Assembly (NCBI GenBank): GCA_025758045.1
Contig: CP107208.1
Coordinates: forward strand, 1,302,001 to 1,366,000
DNA: 64,000 nt
Direction: 5' to 3'
From: Oscillospiraceae bacterium
GTDB lineage: Bacteria; Bacillota; Clostridia; Oscillospirales; Ruminococcaceae
Shown here: positions 27,861 through 35,822 of the stretch, in pieces
How the letters are laid out: every line of letters begins with the position of its first letter
Numbering within the stretch: position 1 is the stretch's first letter
Notes under the pieces: generated by a model
What the model was told of the DNA's origin: nothing
Seen by the model: the letters and a program-made list of their open reading frames with translations, nothing else
Database searches by the model: none
Translations under genes and position numbers: made by a program

Positions 27861-28874
27861 ATGAATTATGCAGAACTATTGCAGGCCGCCCGCGGGCAGA
27901 TGGGCCCCTGCCGCGCCTGCCCCGTGTGCAACGGCCGTGCCTGCGGCGGCAACATCCCCGGCCCCGGCGCCAAGGGCGGCGGCACCGTGGCCATCCGCAA
28001 CTTTGACGCCTGGCGCAATGTGCGGCTGAATATGGACACCATCCACGAGAATTTTACCCCCGATACCAGCTTGCAGCTGTTTGGCCGTACATTTAAATAC
28101 CCATTTTTTGCCGGGCCGGTGGGCGCGATGACGCTGCACTACGGCGACAAGTACAATGACATGGATTATAATGCCATCCTGGTCCCTGCCTGTGCGGCTG
28201 CGGGCATTGCCGCCTTTACCGGCGACGGCACCAACCCCAAGGTGATGGAGGGGGCCACCGCGGCCATTGCGGCCAATGGCGGCTTCGGCATCCCCACGGT
28301 CAAGCCCTGGGATAACGCCACCGTTGCAAAGAAAATGGCGATGGCACGCGAGTCCGGCTGCTTTGCGCTGGCCATGGACATTGATGCAGCGGGCTTGCCC
28401 TTTTTGCAGAACCTGACCCCGCCGGCGGGCAGCAAGACCGTGGAGCAGCTGCAGGAGATCGCTCGGGAGGCGGGCGTTCCCTTTATTTTGAAGGGCATCA
28501 TGACCGCCAAGGGCGCCGAAAAGGCAGTGCAGGCCGGTGTGGCGGGCATCGTGGTGTCTAACCACGGCGGCCGCGTGTTGGACGATTGCCCAGCCACCGA
28601 GGAAGTGCTGCCGGAGATCGTGGAAGCCGTGGCAGGCCGTGCCAAAGTGTTTGTGGATGGCGGCATCCGCACCGGCGGCGATGTGTTCAAGGCGCTGGCG
28701 CTGGGCGCAGATGCCGTGCTGGTTGCCCGCCCCTACGTTACGGCGGTGTATGGCGGCGGTGCCGAGGGCGTTGCCTGCCTGACCGAGAAGCTGGGGGCCG
28801 AGCTGGCTGACACCATGCGGCTGTGCGGTGCGGCTGCACTTAAGGATATTTCCCGGGATATGGTACGGGTCTGA
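27861..28874 (+). CDS. alpha-hydroxy-acid oxidizing protein (FMN-dependent, lactate oxidase family)
   Basis: The 337 residues form a flavin TIM barrel related to lactate and glycolate oxidases and IPP isomerase type 2. Visible are FFAGPVGAMT, the catalytic His in VVSNHGGRVLD, and FVDGGIRTGGDVFKALALGADAV for FMN phosphate. The N-terminus is special: residues 14-28 include the four Cys of CRACPVCNGRACGG, which could hold a metal or an iron-sulfur cluster. The start ATG has AAAGGAGG upstream. The gene sits between two amino acid importers, so a hydroxy- or amino-acid-derived substrate is plausible but unproven. Confidence 0.85.
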   Translation: MNYAELLQAARGQMGPCRACPVCNGRACGGNIPGPGAKGGGTVAIRNFDAWRNVRLNMDTIHENFTPDTSLQLFGRTFKYPFFAGPVGAMTLHYGDKYNDMDYNAILVPACAAAGIAAFTGDGTNPKVMEGATAAIAANGGFGIPTVKPWDNATVAKKMAMARESGCFALAMDIDAAGLPFLQNLTPPAGSKTVEQLQEIAREAGVPFILKGIMTAKGAEKAVQAGVAGIVVSNHGGRVLDDCPATEEVLPEIVEAVAGRAKVFVDGGIRTGGDVFKALALGADAVLVARPYVTAVYGGGAEGVACLTEKLGAELADTMRLCGAAALKDISRDMVRV

Positions 28875-28927
28875 TTGCATTTTGGGCGCATTAACTGCCG
28901 ATTTATCCAGCTTTTTGCATTTTAAAC

Positions 28928-28956
28928 TTGCATAAAATTACAGTTTGCGGTAAAAT
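28928..28956 (+). promoter_or_regulatory. promoter of the second amino acid ABC operon
   Basis: TTGCAT (28928-28933), 17 bp spacer, TAAAAT (28951-28956). Transcription should begin at about 28963, at the edge of the next hairpin. Confidence 0.65.
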
Positions 28957-28964
28957 TGTAGCAT

Positions 28965-29002
28965 ACGCTTGCTTTATTACCCTGAATCGATAAAGCAAGC
29001 GT
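28965..29002 (+). promoter_or_regulatory. 5' leader hairpin of the second amino acid ABC operon
   Basis: ACGCTTGCTTTAT (28965-28977) and ATAAAGCAAGCGT (28990-29002) are perfect 13 bp arms around a 12-base loop. No T tract follows, so it is not a terminator. At the extreme 5' end of the message it could protect the RNA, or as DNA serve as an operator. Confidence 0.6.
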
Positions 29003-29042
29003 GAGAGGGAACTGTGCAAAGTATTTTGAGGAGGTCACAACT

Positions 29043-29876
29043 ATGAAAAAACTCATCAGCATGGCGCTGGCTGCCGGTATGGCGGTCAGCCTGGCCGCTT
29101 GCAGCGGTGCCGCTTCGTCGTCTGCCCCGGCAGCCGATTCCGCCGCTGCTTCCACCACCGAGGCCGCTGCCGACAGCGATCTGGCCTATATCCAGGGTAA
29201 GGGCAAGATGACCATCGGTTACACCGTCTACGAGCCGATGAACTACACCGACGCCGACGGCAACTTTACCGGCTTTGACACCGAGCTGGCCACCGCCGTC
29301 TGCGAAAAGCTGGGTGTGGAGCCGGACTTTGTGGAGATCAACTGGGATACCAAGATCGTCGAGCTGGACGCCAAGAGCATCGATTGCATCTGGAACGGCA
29401 TGACCCTGACCGATGAGATCCAGGCCAACGCCGCCTGCACCAAGGCTTACGCCAAAAATGCGCAGGTCGTCGTGATGAAGTCCGACGCTGACTACAGCTC
29501 CACTGCTGACCTGGTGGGCAAGACCGTGGTGGCCGAGGCTGGTTCTGCCGGCGAGAGCGCCATCCAGGATGACGAGAGCCTGTCCCAGGCTGACTACGTG
29601 AGCAAGAGCGTCCAGACCGATTGCCTGATGGAAGTAGCCGCCGGCACCGCCGACGCCGCCGTGCTGGATCTGACCCTGGCTACCGCCATGATCGGTGAGG
29701 GCACCGATTACGCCAACCTGGCCATCAAGGACGAGCTGAACGCCGAGGAATACGGTGTGGCTTTCCGTAAGGGCAGCGATGTAGCCGAGGCTGTCAACGC
29801 TGCGTTTGACGAATTGAAAGCTGACGGTACCATGCAGAAATTGGCTGACAAGTACAGCCTGACCCTGGCCGAGTGA
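29043..29876 (+). CDS. amino acid ABC transporter substrate-binding lipoprotein
   Basis: This second family 3 binding protein (277 residues) has signal MKKLISMALAAGMAVSLAAC with lipid-modified Cys20, a Ser/Ala linker, and binding-fold motifs KMTIGYTVYEPMNYTD, GFDTELATAVCEKLG, CIWNGMTLTDE, VVAEAGSAGESAI and a C-terminal ADKYSLTL. It is clearly a different paralogue from the one at 25440, so the ligand may differ. The start has TTGAGGAGG upstream. The stop overlaps the permease start (TGATG). Confidence 0.92.
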   Translation: MKKLISMALAAGMAVSLAACSGAASSSAPAADSAAASTTEAAADSDLAYIQGKGKMTIGYTVYEPMNYTDADGNFTGFDTELATAVCEKLGVEPDFVEINWDTKIVELDAKSIDCIWNGMTLTDEIQANAACTKAYAKNAQVVVMKSDADYSSTADLVGKTVVAEAGSAGESAIQDDESLSQADYVSKSVQTDCLMEVAAGTADAAVLDLTLATAMIGEGTDYANLAIKDELNAEEYGVAFRKGSDVAEAVNAAFDELKADGTMQKLADKYSLTLAE

Positions 29877-30535
29877 TGGGCGAGGCGGCTGTTATTTGGG
29901 GACGCCTGACCGAATCTTTCTGGCTGAACTGCCAGCTGTTCGGGCTGACGCTGCTGTTTGCGATCCCGCTGGGCCTGGTGGTGGCGTTCGGCTCGATGAG
30001 CCGTTTTGCCCCGCTGCGCGGCGTGGTAAAAACCTTTGTCTGGGCGATCCGCGGCACACCGCTGATGCTGCAGATTCTGGTCATCTACTTAGGCCCCGGC
30101 CTGATGGGCTTTACCAACCCGTGGCCATCGGGCAGTAGCGGCCGTTTGGTGGCGGCTGTGGTGGCCTTTGCCATCAACTACGCCTGCTATTTCTCGGAAA
30201 TTTACCGCGGCGGCATTGAGGCTGTGCCCAAGGGCCAGACCGAGGCCGGGCAGGTGCTGGGCATGACCCGTAGCCAGATCTTTTTCAAGGTCACGCTGCT
30301 GCAGGTGGTCAAGCGCATTTTGCCGCCCATGGGCAACGAGATCATCACCCTGGTCAAGGATACCTCCCTGGCCAACGTCATCGCCAACAAGGACATCATC
30401 ATGATGGCCAAGGAGTACAGTGCCAAGGGCCTGATCTGGCCGCTGTTCTCCACGGCTGTATTCTTCCTGATATTTGTTGGCGTACTGACGCTGTTTTTTG
30501 GCTGGCTGGAAAAACGGCTGGACTATTTCCGCTAA
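29876..30535 (+). CDS. amino acid ABC transporter permease
   Basis: A 219-residue HisM/GlnP-family channel subunit with about five hydrophobic helices, ESFWLNCQLFGLTLLFAIPLGL at the start and IRGTPLMLQILVIY. The EAA-type loop is EAGQVLGMTRSQIFFKVTLLQVV. The ATG at 29876 shares its A with the previous stop; a GTG three bases earlier is an alternative. Coupled translation with the binding protein is expected. Confidence 0.92.
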   Translation: MGEAAVIWGRLTESFWLNCQLFGLTLLFAIPLGLVVAFGSMSRFAPLRGVVKTFVWAIRGTPLMLQILVIYLGPGLMGFTNPWPSGSSGRLVAAVVAFAINYACYFSEIYRGGIEAVPKGQTEAGQVLGMTRSQIFFKVTLLQVVKRILPPMGNEIITLVKDTSLANVIANKDIIMMAKEYSAKGLIWPLFSTAVFFLIFVGVLTLFFGWLEKRLDYFR

Positions 30536-30547
30536 GGGGGCACGGCT

Positions 30548-31330
30548 ATGGCATTGTTGGAAGTTGCCGGTATCGGCAAAAGCTTCGGCAGCACCGCCGT
30601 GCTGCGGGATATTTCGTTTGACTTGCAAAAAGGTGAGGCGCTGGCCATTATCGGGTCCTCCGGCTCCGGTAAAACAACGTTGCTGCGCTGTTTGAACTTT
30701 TTGGAGACTGCCGACACGGGCTCTATCACCGTGGCGGGCGAAACGCTGTGGAGCGCGGACGATGCCCGCACCCAGAGCGAGGCCGTGCTGCGCAAAAAGC
30801 GGCTGCACTTCGGACTGGTGTTCCAGAATTTTAACCTTTTTCCGCAATATACAGCGCTGCAAAATGTGATGCTGGCGGGCGAACTGCTGGCGAAAGAGCG
30901 CCCGGACTACAAGCAGAACCGCAAGCAGATCCACGACGAGCTGGAAGCGCATGCCCGGGAACTGCTGGCCCAGATGGGGCTTTCCGACCGGGCGGGGCAT
31001 TACCCGCACCAGCTTTCCGGTGGGCAGCAGCAGCGCGTGGCCATTGCCCGTGCCCTGGCCCTGCAGCCGGACATCCTCTGCTTTGACGAGCCGACCTCGG
31101 CCCTCGACCCCGAACTGACGGGCGAGGTGCTGCGGGTCCTGCGCGATCTGGCCGAGCACAAGACCACCATGATCATCGTGACGCATGAGATGAAGTTTGC
31201 CCGCGATGTGGCTGACCGCATCCTGTTTATGGATGGCGGTGTGGTGGTGGAACAGGGCGACGCCAAGCAGGTCATCGACCACCCACAGGAGGAACGCACC
31301 CGCAAATTTTTGGCCAGTTACGGAAAATAA
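30548..31330 (+). CDS. amino acid ABC transporter ATP-binding protein
   Basis: A 260-residue GlnQ-like ATPase for the importer above. Walker A GSSGSGKTT, Q-loop VFQNFNLF, signature LSGGQQQRVAIARAL, Walker B ILCFDEPTSALDPE and the switch segment IVTHEMKFA are complete. The start has AGGGGG upstream. It ends the operon and is followed by a strong terminator. Confidence 0.95.
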   Translation: MALLEVAGIGKSFGSTAVLRDISFDLQKGEALAIIGSSGSGKTTLLRCLNFLETADTGSITVAGETLWSADDARTQSEAVLRKKRLHFGLVFQNFNLFPQYTALQNVMLAGELLAKERPDYKQNRKQIHDELEAHARELLAQMGLSDRAGHYPHQLSGGQQQRVAIARALALQPDILCFDEPTSALDPELTGEVLRVLRDLAEHKTTMIIVTHEMKFARDVADRILFMDGGVVVEQGDAKQVIDHPQEERTRKFLASYGK

Positions 31331-31343
31331 GCAAAATTATGGC

Positions 31344-31373
31344 AGGCCCTCCCCGTGTGGGAGGGCCTTTTTG
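31344..31373 (+). terminator. intrinsic terminator after the second amino acid ABC operon
   Basis: AGGCCCTCCC (31344-31353) and GGGAGGGCCT (31359-31368) followed by TTTT. Confidence 0.92.
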
Positions 31374-31393
31374 CGTCCTTTTTCCGGCTGGAT

Positions 31394-31447
31394 GCAACAA
31401 ATATCTATCCCAGGCGGCTTGCGCCGCGTGGGGTTTGTTGCTATACT
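31394..31447 (+). promoter_or_regulatory. beta-galactosidase promoter with a large palindrome
   Basis: TTGCGC (31419-31424), 17 bp spacer, TATACT (31442-31447). A dyad covers the -35 and spacer: GCAACAAA (31394-31401) with TTTGTTGC (31434-31441), and inside it CCAGGCGGC-TTGC-GCCGCGTGG (about 31410-31431, one mismatch). A regulator bound here would block RNA polymerase. Confidence 0.6.
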
Positions 31448-31501
31448 GAACATCAAAGACGCACATTACTTTTTATGCAAACGCAAAGCGGAGGAAAAAC
31501 T

Positions 31502-33493
31502 ATGCAGTTGGATAAACTTCTCCATGGCGGAGATTATAACCCGGAACAGTGGCTGGACCGCCCGGATATTCTGGCCAAAGATGTGGAACTGATGGAAAAA
31601 GCACATGTCAACGTAGTTACGCTGGGCGTGTTCTCCTGGTCCACCATCGAGCCGCAGGAGGGCGAGTTTCACTTGGATTGGCTGGCGGACATCATCCACA
31701 ACCTGTATGCCCACGGTATCTCCACCATTCTGGCCACGCCCAGCGCCGCACGCCCGGCCTGGCTGGCCCAGAAGTACCCCGAGGTGCGCCGTGTGCGCGG
31801 CGACCGCGTGCGCGAACTGTACAACCGCCGCCAGAACCACTGCTACACTTCGCCGATCTACCGCGAAAAAGTGGCCATCATCGACCGCAAACTGGCCGAG
31901 CGCTTCGGTGATGACCCGGCCGTGATCCTGTGGCACATCGGCAACGAGTTTGGTGGCGAGTGCCACTGCGAGCTGTGCCAGAACGCTTTCCGCGCCTGGT
32001 TGCAGAAGCGTTACGGCAGCCTGGACGCGCTGAACAAAGCCTGGAATGCCACCTTTTGGAGCCACAACTACACCGAATGGAGCCAGATCGAAAGCCCGGC
32101 GCCCCATGGAGAGAACGCCGTGCAGGGTCTGGCCCTGGACTGGAAGCGGTTCGTCAGCTACCAGAGCATCGATTTTTACAAGTGGGAGCGCGATTGCGTG
32201 CGGGAACTGGCCCCCAAGGCGGAGTTCACCGTCAACATGATGTACCGCTTCAACGACATCAACTACTTTGATTTTGCCAAAGAGATCGACGTGGCCAGCT
32301 GGGACAACTACCCCACCTGGCACAAGCCCACCGAGACCGTCGAGGAGACTGCCCTGGACACGGCGATGATGCACGACCTGTACTATTCGCTGAAGGGCAA
32401 GCCTTTCCTGATGATGGAGTCCAGCCCCAGCTTTACCAACTGGCAGCCTGTCAGCAAGCAGAAGCGCCCCGGTATCGCCGAGCTGTCTGCCCTGCAGGCT
32501 GTGGCCCATGGGGCGGACAGCGTTTGCTACTTCCAGTGGCGTGCCAGCCGCGGTGCCGAGGAGAAGCTTCACGGTGCAGTGGTCGGCCATGACGGCCGCG
32601 AGGATGCCCGCCCCTTCCGCGAGACCGCCGAAGTCGGCGAGACTTTGGAGCAGTTGGCCTTTGTGGCGGACACCCGCCGCGTCAAGCAGGCGGCCATCGT
32701 GCATGACTGGGAGAACAAGTGGGCGCTGGAAGGCTCCTGCGGACCGCGCAACTGCGGCCTGGGCTACTGGAAAGAGTTGGCTTGCCACTACAACGCCCTG
32801 GCCCGTCGCGGCATCACCGTGGATTTCGTTAACCAGGAAAGCGACCTGACCGGTTACGGCCTGGTCATTGTGCCGATGCAGTACCTGCTGCGCAACAAAT
32901 TTGCGCAGGCACTCTGCGATTACACGGCCCAGGGCGGCACCGTGGTGGTGACCTACTGGACCGGCGTGGTGGATGAGAGCGATCTGTGCTACCTGGGCGA
33001 CACCCCCTACGGCCTGACCGATCTGTTGGGCCTGCGCCGGGAGGAGATCGACGCCCTGTACGATGGTGAGACCTGCCACTGTGCTGCCACTGACGATGGC
33101 GCGATGGAAGCGGACGGCAGCATCCTGTGCGAGGTGGCTGTCCTGAACGACACCGATCCCGCCACCCCGCTGATGCTGTATGCGGAGGATTACTACGCCG
33201 GCTGCCCCGCCGTTGCTGTGCATGCCTTTGGCAAGGGCCAGGCGTATTACCTGGCCAGCCGCTTCAATGCGGATTTTTACAATGACTTTTATGCGCAAGT
33301 ATGCGAGAAAGCAGGCCTGCAGCCTGCCTGGCCGGAGCAGCTGCCCACCGGTGTGCTGGCCACTCGCCGCGGTGATTTCGTATTTATGCAGAACTGCAAC
33401 GACCACAGCGTAGACATCGATGGCGTGGAGCTGGAGAAATACAGCACCCGTTTGGTCCAGCTGGAACCTGTGGACGAAGACGACGAGAGCTGA
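31502..33493 (+). CDS. beta-galactosidase, GH42 family
   Basis: This intracellular enzyme (no signal peptide) cuts terminal beta-galactose from oligosaccharides. The 663 residues have the GH42 start LHGGDYNPEQWLDRP, acid/base Glu in WHIGNEFGGE, the structural zinc Cys cluster CHCELC, and the nucleophile Glu in LMMESSPSFTNWQ, followed by the trimerisation domain (VKQAAIVHDWENKWAL). The start follows GGAGGAAAAACT; the longer open frame upstream crosses the promoter and is not used. It is a single-gene unit with its own promoter. The nearby sugar importer at 35.8 kb may supply substrate. Confidence 0.95.
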   Translation: MQLDKLLHGGDYNPEQWLDRPDILAKDVELMEKAHVNVVTLGVFSWSTIEPQEGEFHLDWLADIIHNLYAHGISTILATPSAARPAWLAQKYPEVRRVRGDRVRELYNRRQNHCYTSPIYREKVAIIDRKLAERFGDDPAVILWHIGNEFGGECHCELCQNAFRAWLQKRYGSLDALNKAWNATFWSHNYTEWSQIESPAPHGENAVQGLALDWKRFVSYQSIDFYKWERDCVRELAPKAEFTVNMMYRFNDINYFDFAKEIDVASWDNYPTWHKPTETVEETALDTAMMHDLYYSLKGKPFLMMESSPSFTNWQPVSKQKRPGIAELSALQAVAHGADSVCYFQWRASRGAEEKLHGAVVGHDGREDARPFRETAEVGETLEQLAFVADTRRVKQAAIVHDWENKWALEGSCGPRNCGLGYWKELACHYNALARRGITVDFVNQESDLTGYGLVIVPMQYLLRNKFAQALCDYTAQGGTVVVTYWTGVVDESDLCYLGDTPYGLTDLLGLRREEIDALYDGETCHCAATDDGAMEADGSILCEVAVLNDTDPATPLMLYAEDYYAGCPAVAVHAFGKGQAYYLASRFNADFYNDFYAQVCEKAGLQPAWPEQLPTGVLATRRGDFVFMQNCNDHSVDIDGVELEKYSTRLVQLEPVDEDDES

Positions 33494-33640
33494 CCCACTT
33501 TCTTTGAAAAGAAAGTAGGCAAAGAAACTTTTAATATTTTCCATAAAAAAGAGGGCGGTGCCGGGAAACGACATCGCCCTTTTGTAATGGCATACACGGG
33601 GCGCTGGGGAACGCTGCCCCCTACAAATGTAGTAAGAGTA

Positions 33641-33759
33641 TTGGCTCCCCTTGAGGGGAGCTGTCACCGAAGGTGACTGAGAGATGGCCCTGAGGCAGTA
33701 TGTTACTAAAGTAGCCACTCTTCACCCGCTGCGAGGGAGCTCCCCTCTAGGGGAGCCAA
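33641..33759. mobile_element. GGCTCCC-family MITE, 119 bp copy
   Basis: TTGGCTCCCCTTGAGGGGAGCT at the left end and GAGCTCCCCTCTAGGGGAGCCAA at the right end are inverted copies, each itself a hairpin. No coding capacity. Related copies in the window are at 44256, 61567 and 62390. Confidence 0.75.
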
Positions 33760-33897
33760 AAAGCTTTGGTGAGGCCGTGTGCCATTGTAGAGGAATTGGC
33801 GGCGGGCAGCCGCCAAACGCGCGCTATCGGAAGTGGCGGGAATCTTTTCGGTTCCTTTTGAGTCTTCAAAAGGAACACTTATCGGCGATATGCCGTT

Positions 33898-33931
33898 AAA
33901 AAAAGTGGCTCACCGCAAGGTGGTGAGCCAC
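33898..33931 (-). terminator. intrinsic terminator after trxA
   Basis: GTGGCTCACC (33905-33914) and GGTGAGCCAC (33922-33931); on the minus strand a run of seven T follows (complement of 33898-33904). Confidence 0.9.
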
Positions 33932-33951
33932 GCCAGAAGTCGTATAAAAAA

Positions 33952-34263
33952 TCAAAGCACGCCGTTCAGCCAGGCAACCAGCGCCGGTTTCGGCTGGAAG
34001 CCTACCTGATGGGTAACCATCTTGCCGTTTTTCAGCACCACCAGACAGGGGATGCTGCTCACACCAAACTGCGCGGCCAGCTGCGGGTTTTCGTCGCAGT
34101 CAATGCCGAAAAAGGCAGCCTTGTCGGCCATCTCATTGCTTACTTCTTCCAGCACGGGTCCCAGCATCTTGCAAGGGCCGCACCAGGTGGCGTTAAAATC
34201 CAGTACAGCCACGGGGGCGGCCAGTGCAGCGGTCAAATCGTTATGATGAACTTCCTGTACCAT
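33952..34263 (-). CDS. trxA: thioredoxin
   Basis: This small (103-residue) cytoplasmic disulfide reductase has the thioredoxin fold core VLDFNATWCGPCKMLGPVLEEV with the active-site CGPC, DENPQLAAQFGVSSIPCLVV with the cis-Pro, and KNGKMVTHQVGF. The ATG has GGAGGAA upstream on the minus strand. It has its own terminator and is convergent with nothing nearby. No thioredoxin reductase is adjacent, so it probably shares a reductase encoded elsewhere. Confidence 0.93.
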   Translation of the reverse strand: MVQEVHHNDLTAALAAPVAVLDFNATWCGPCKMLGPVLEEVSNEMADKAAFFGIDCDENPQLAAQFGVSSIPCLVVLKNGKMVTHQVGFQPKPALVAWLNGVL

Positions 34264-34446
34264 AGGAAAATTCCTCCTTTTATCGTGTGTTTGTCAGTAT
34301 GGGCAGAGCCCGGCTGAACTATACCACTATCTTACACGATAAACTGCCAAAAAGCAATAGATAACATATTAAAATACTATGAATTAAAAATAAGACAAGT
34401 GTACATTGTGCCGAAATTTGGCCCGGCTTTTTGGCGGTTCTGCGGC

Positions 34447-34526
34447 TTGACAAAAATTGCGCAGGTGCGTATGCTTGAAGAAAAGCACAATCAATTTGCG
34501 CGGCTTTTCGCTAAGAAGTTGCGCAA
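34447..34526 (+). promoter_or_regulatory. lacI-type gene promoter with TTGCGCA operator sites
   Basis: TTGACA (34447-34452), 17 bp spacer, TATGCT (34470-34475). TTGCGCAG sits in the spacer (34457-34464), TTTGCGCGG at 34494-34503 and a full TTGCGCAA palindrome at 34519-34526. The same 8-mer recurs before the sugar transport genes, so autoregulation is likely. Confidence 0.65.
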
Positions 34527-34547
34527 AAGAAAAGGGGAGTACAGCCC

Positions 34548-35561
34548 ATGGCTACGGGGCAGGGACGGGATGGACGTCCGCCGATCGAGGAAATCGCACA
34601 GGCACTTGGCGTATCAAAAACAACAGTATCACGTGCATTGTCAGGCAAAGGACGTGTGAGCGAGGGGACCCGCGCCAAGGTGTTTGCCTATGTGGGCCGC
34701 CCGGGGGTTGATAGCAGCACCCCAGTGCGCAGGCAGGATCCCGGTGCAACACACAATCTTTCGCTGGTGATCCCCAAGCACTTCATGCAGTTGGACCTGC
34801 CGTTTTTGCGCAAGTGTATGGGCGGTGTCTGCACCATGGCGGCGCAGCGCGGGTACGATCTGCTGCTCTGTTACGTCAGCGATACCGATACCGTCCAGCT
34901 GGAGCGCCAGCTGGCCAGCCATAAAGTGGACGGCGTCATCCTCTCCCGCACGATGAACGATGACCCCAGCATTGACCTGCTGCAGCAGTACGGTGTGCCC
35001 TTTGTTGCCATCGGCCGCATCGAAAATGACGATATACCGCAGGCTGATAACGACCAGCTGGGCGCCGCCAGCGAGATGACGCGGGTGCTGTTCCAGATGG
35101 GAGCGCGCCGCATCGCTTATTTGGGCGGCAGCGGCACCTACACCGTCAACGCCGACCGCCTGCGCGGCTATTTGCGCGGGCTGGCGGAATTTGGTGTTCC
35201 CGCCGACCAGTCGCTGATCCGCACCGGCATTGAATCCGACGAGCAGCGCACCGACGCGCTGGAGGCTGTGTTGGAGCAGCACCCGGATTGCCTGCTGTGC
35301 TGCGATGATCGCATTGCCTTTGATTTGATGCGCGAGCTGCGCAATCGCCATATCCGTGTGCCGGAACAGCTGCGGCTGGCCAGCCTGTACGACAGCGAGC
35401 TGCTGGCTGGTACGACCCCGGCCATCTCGGCCGTGCAGTTTGACGCTGAGCGGTTGGGTTCTACGGCCTGCCGTATGCTGCTGGACGTGATGGCGGGCAA
35501 GGATATCCCGCTGCGCCAGGTGCAGGGCTATCAGGTCATCCTGCGGGAATCGACAAAGTAA
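34548..35561 (+). CDS. LacI-family transcriptional regulator of the sugar ABC operon
   Basis: The 337 residues comprise an N-terminal LacI helix-turn-helix (PPIEEIAQALGVSKTTVSRALSGKGRVSEGTRAKV) and a periplasmic-binding-like sensor (VIPKHFMQLDLPFLRKCMGGV, HKVDGVILSRT, GARRIAYLGGS, RLGSTACRMLLDVMAG). A sugar ligand would release it from DNA. TTGCGCAA sites surround both its own promoter and that of the next operon. The start is ATG after AAAAGGGGAG. The ligand is probably the oligosaccharide carried by the transporter downstream. Confidence 0.92.
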   Translation: MATGQGRDGRPPIEEIAQALGVSKTTVSRALSGKGRVSEGTRAKVFAYVGRPGVDSSTPVRRQDPGATHNLSLVIPKHFMQLDLPFLRKCMGGVCTMAAQRGYDLLLCYVSDTDTVQLERQLASHKVDGVILSRTMNDDPSIDLLQQYGVPFVAIGRIENDDIPQADNDQLGAASEMTRVLFQMGARRIAYLGGSGTYTVNADRLRGYLRGLAEFGVPADQSLIRTGIESDEQRTDALEAVLEQHPDCLLCCDDRIAFDLMRELRNRHIRVPEQLRLASLYDSELLAGTTPAISAVQFDAERLGSTACRMLLDVMAGKDIPLRQVQGYQVILRESTK

Positions 35562-35597
35562 TGCTACAATTTGCATAAATCTGTCAAAAAAAGCAAT

Positions 35598-35769
35598 TTG
35601 CGCAACAAGAAATTGCGCAAAACGGTGCCAAATGGTAGAAAAGCGCGAAATTTATGGGTAAAAACTTACAAAAAGTTATCCCAAACACCGTCAATTATGT
35701 ACATTGACACCAGCGCAAAAATCTTGTATCCTAAGTATTGTAAAGCGGCTGCGCAACATGATTGCGCAG
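35598..35769 (+). promoter_or_regulatory. operator array and promoter of the sugar ABC operon
   Basis: Two perfect TTGCGCAA palindromes (35598-35605, 35613-35620, 15 bp apart) lie upstream. The promoter TTGACA (35704-35709), 17 bp, TATCCT (35727-35732) has CAGCGCAAAA in its spacer. CTGCGCAAC (35749-35757) and TTGCGCAG (35762-35769) follow just downstream of the start of transcription. This arrangement allows looping or stepwise repression by the LacI-type protein. Confidence 0.65.
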
Positions 35770-35822
35770 CACTGCGAATTGTTTGAGTAACGAGCAAAAA
35801 CAAGAAGAAGGAGAACACAATT

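Larger units (their letters stand above)
33494..33951. other. gene-free repeat-rich region between beta-galactosidase and thioredoxin genes
   Basis: No coding gene is supported. In order it holds ACTTTCTTTGAAAAGAAAGT (33497-33516), a dyad related to the element at 7858; a terminator-like hairpin with GGGCGGTG/CATCGCCC and TTTTG (about 33552-33585); GGGGCGCTGGGGAACGCTGCCCC (about 33598-33621); the 119 bp MITE (33641-33759); a GGCGGCGGGCAGCCGCC dyad (about 33800-33816); GGTTCCTTTTGAGTCTTCAAAAGGAAC (33849-33875); and the thioredoxin terminator. Confidence 0.7.

Noticed and set aside
31466..33718. 750-codon minus-strand frame over the beta-galactosidase gene
   Set aside because: Antisense shadow; the plus strand has all GH42 motifs, a promoter and a ribosome site.
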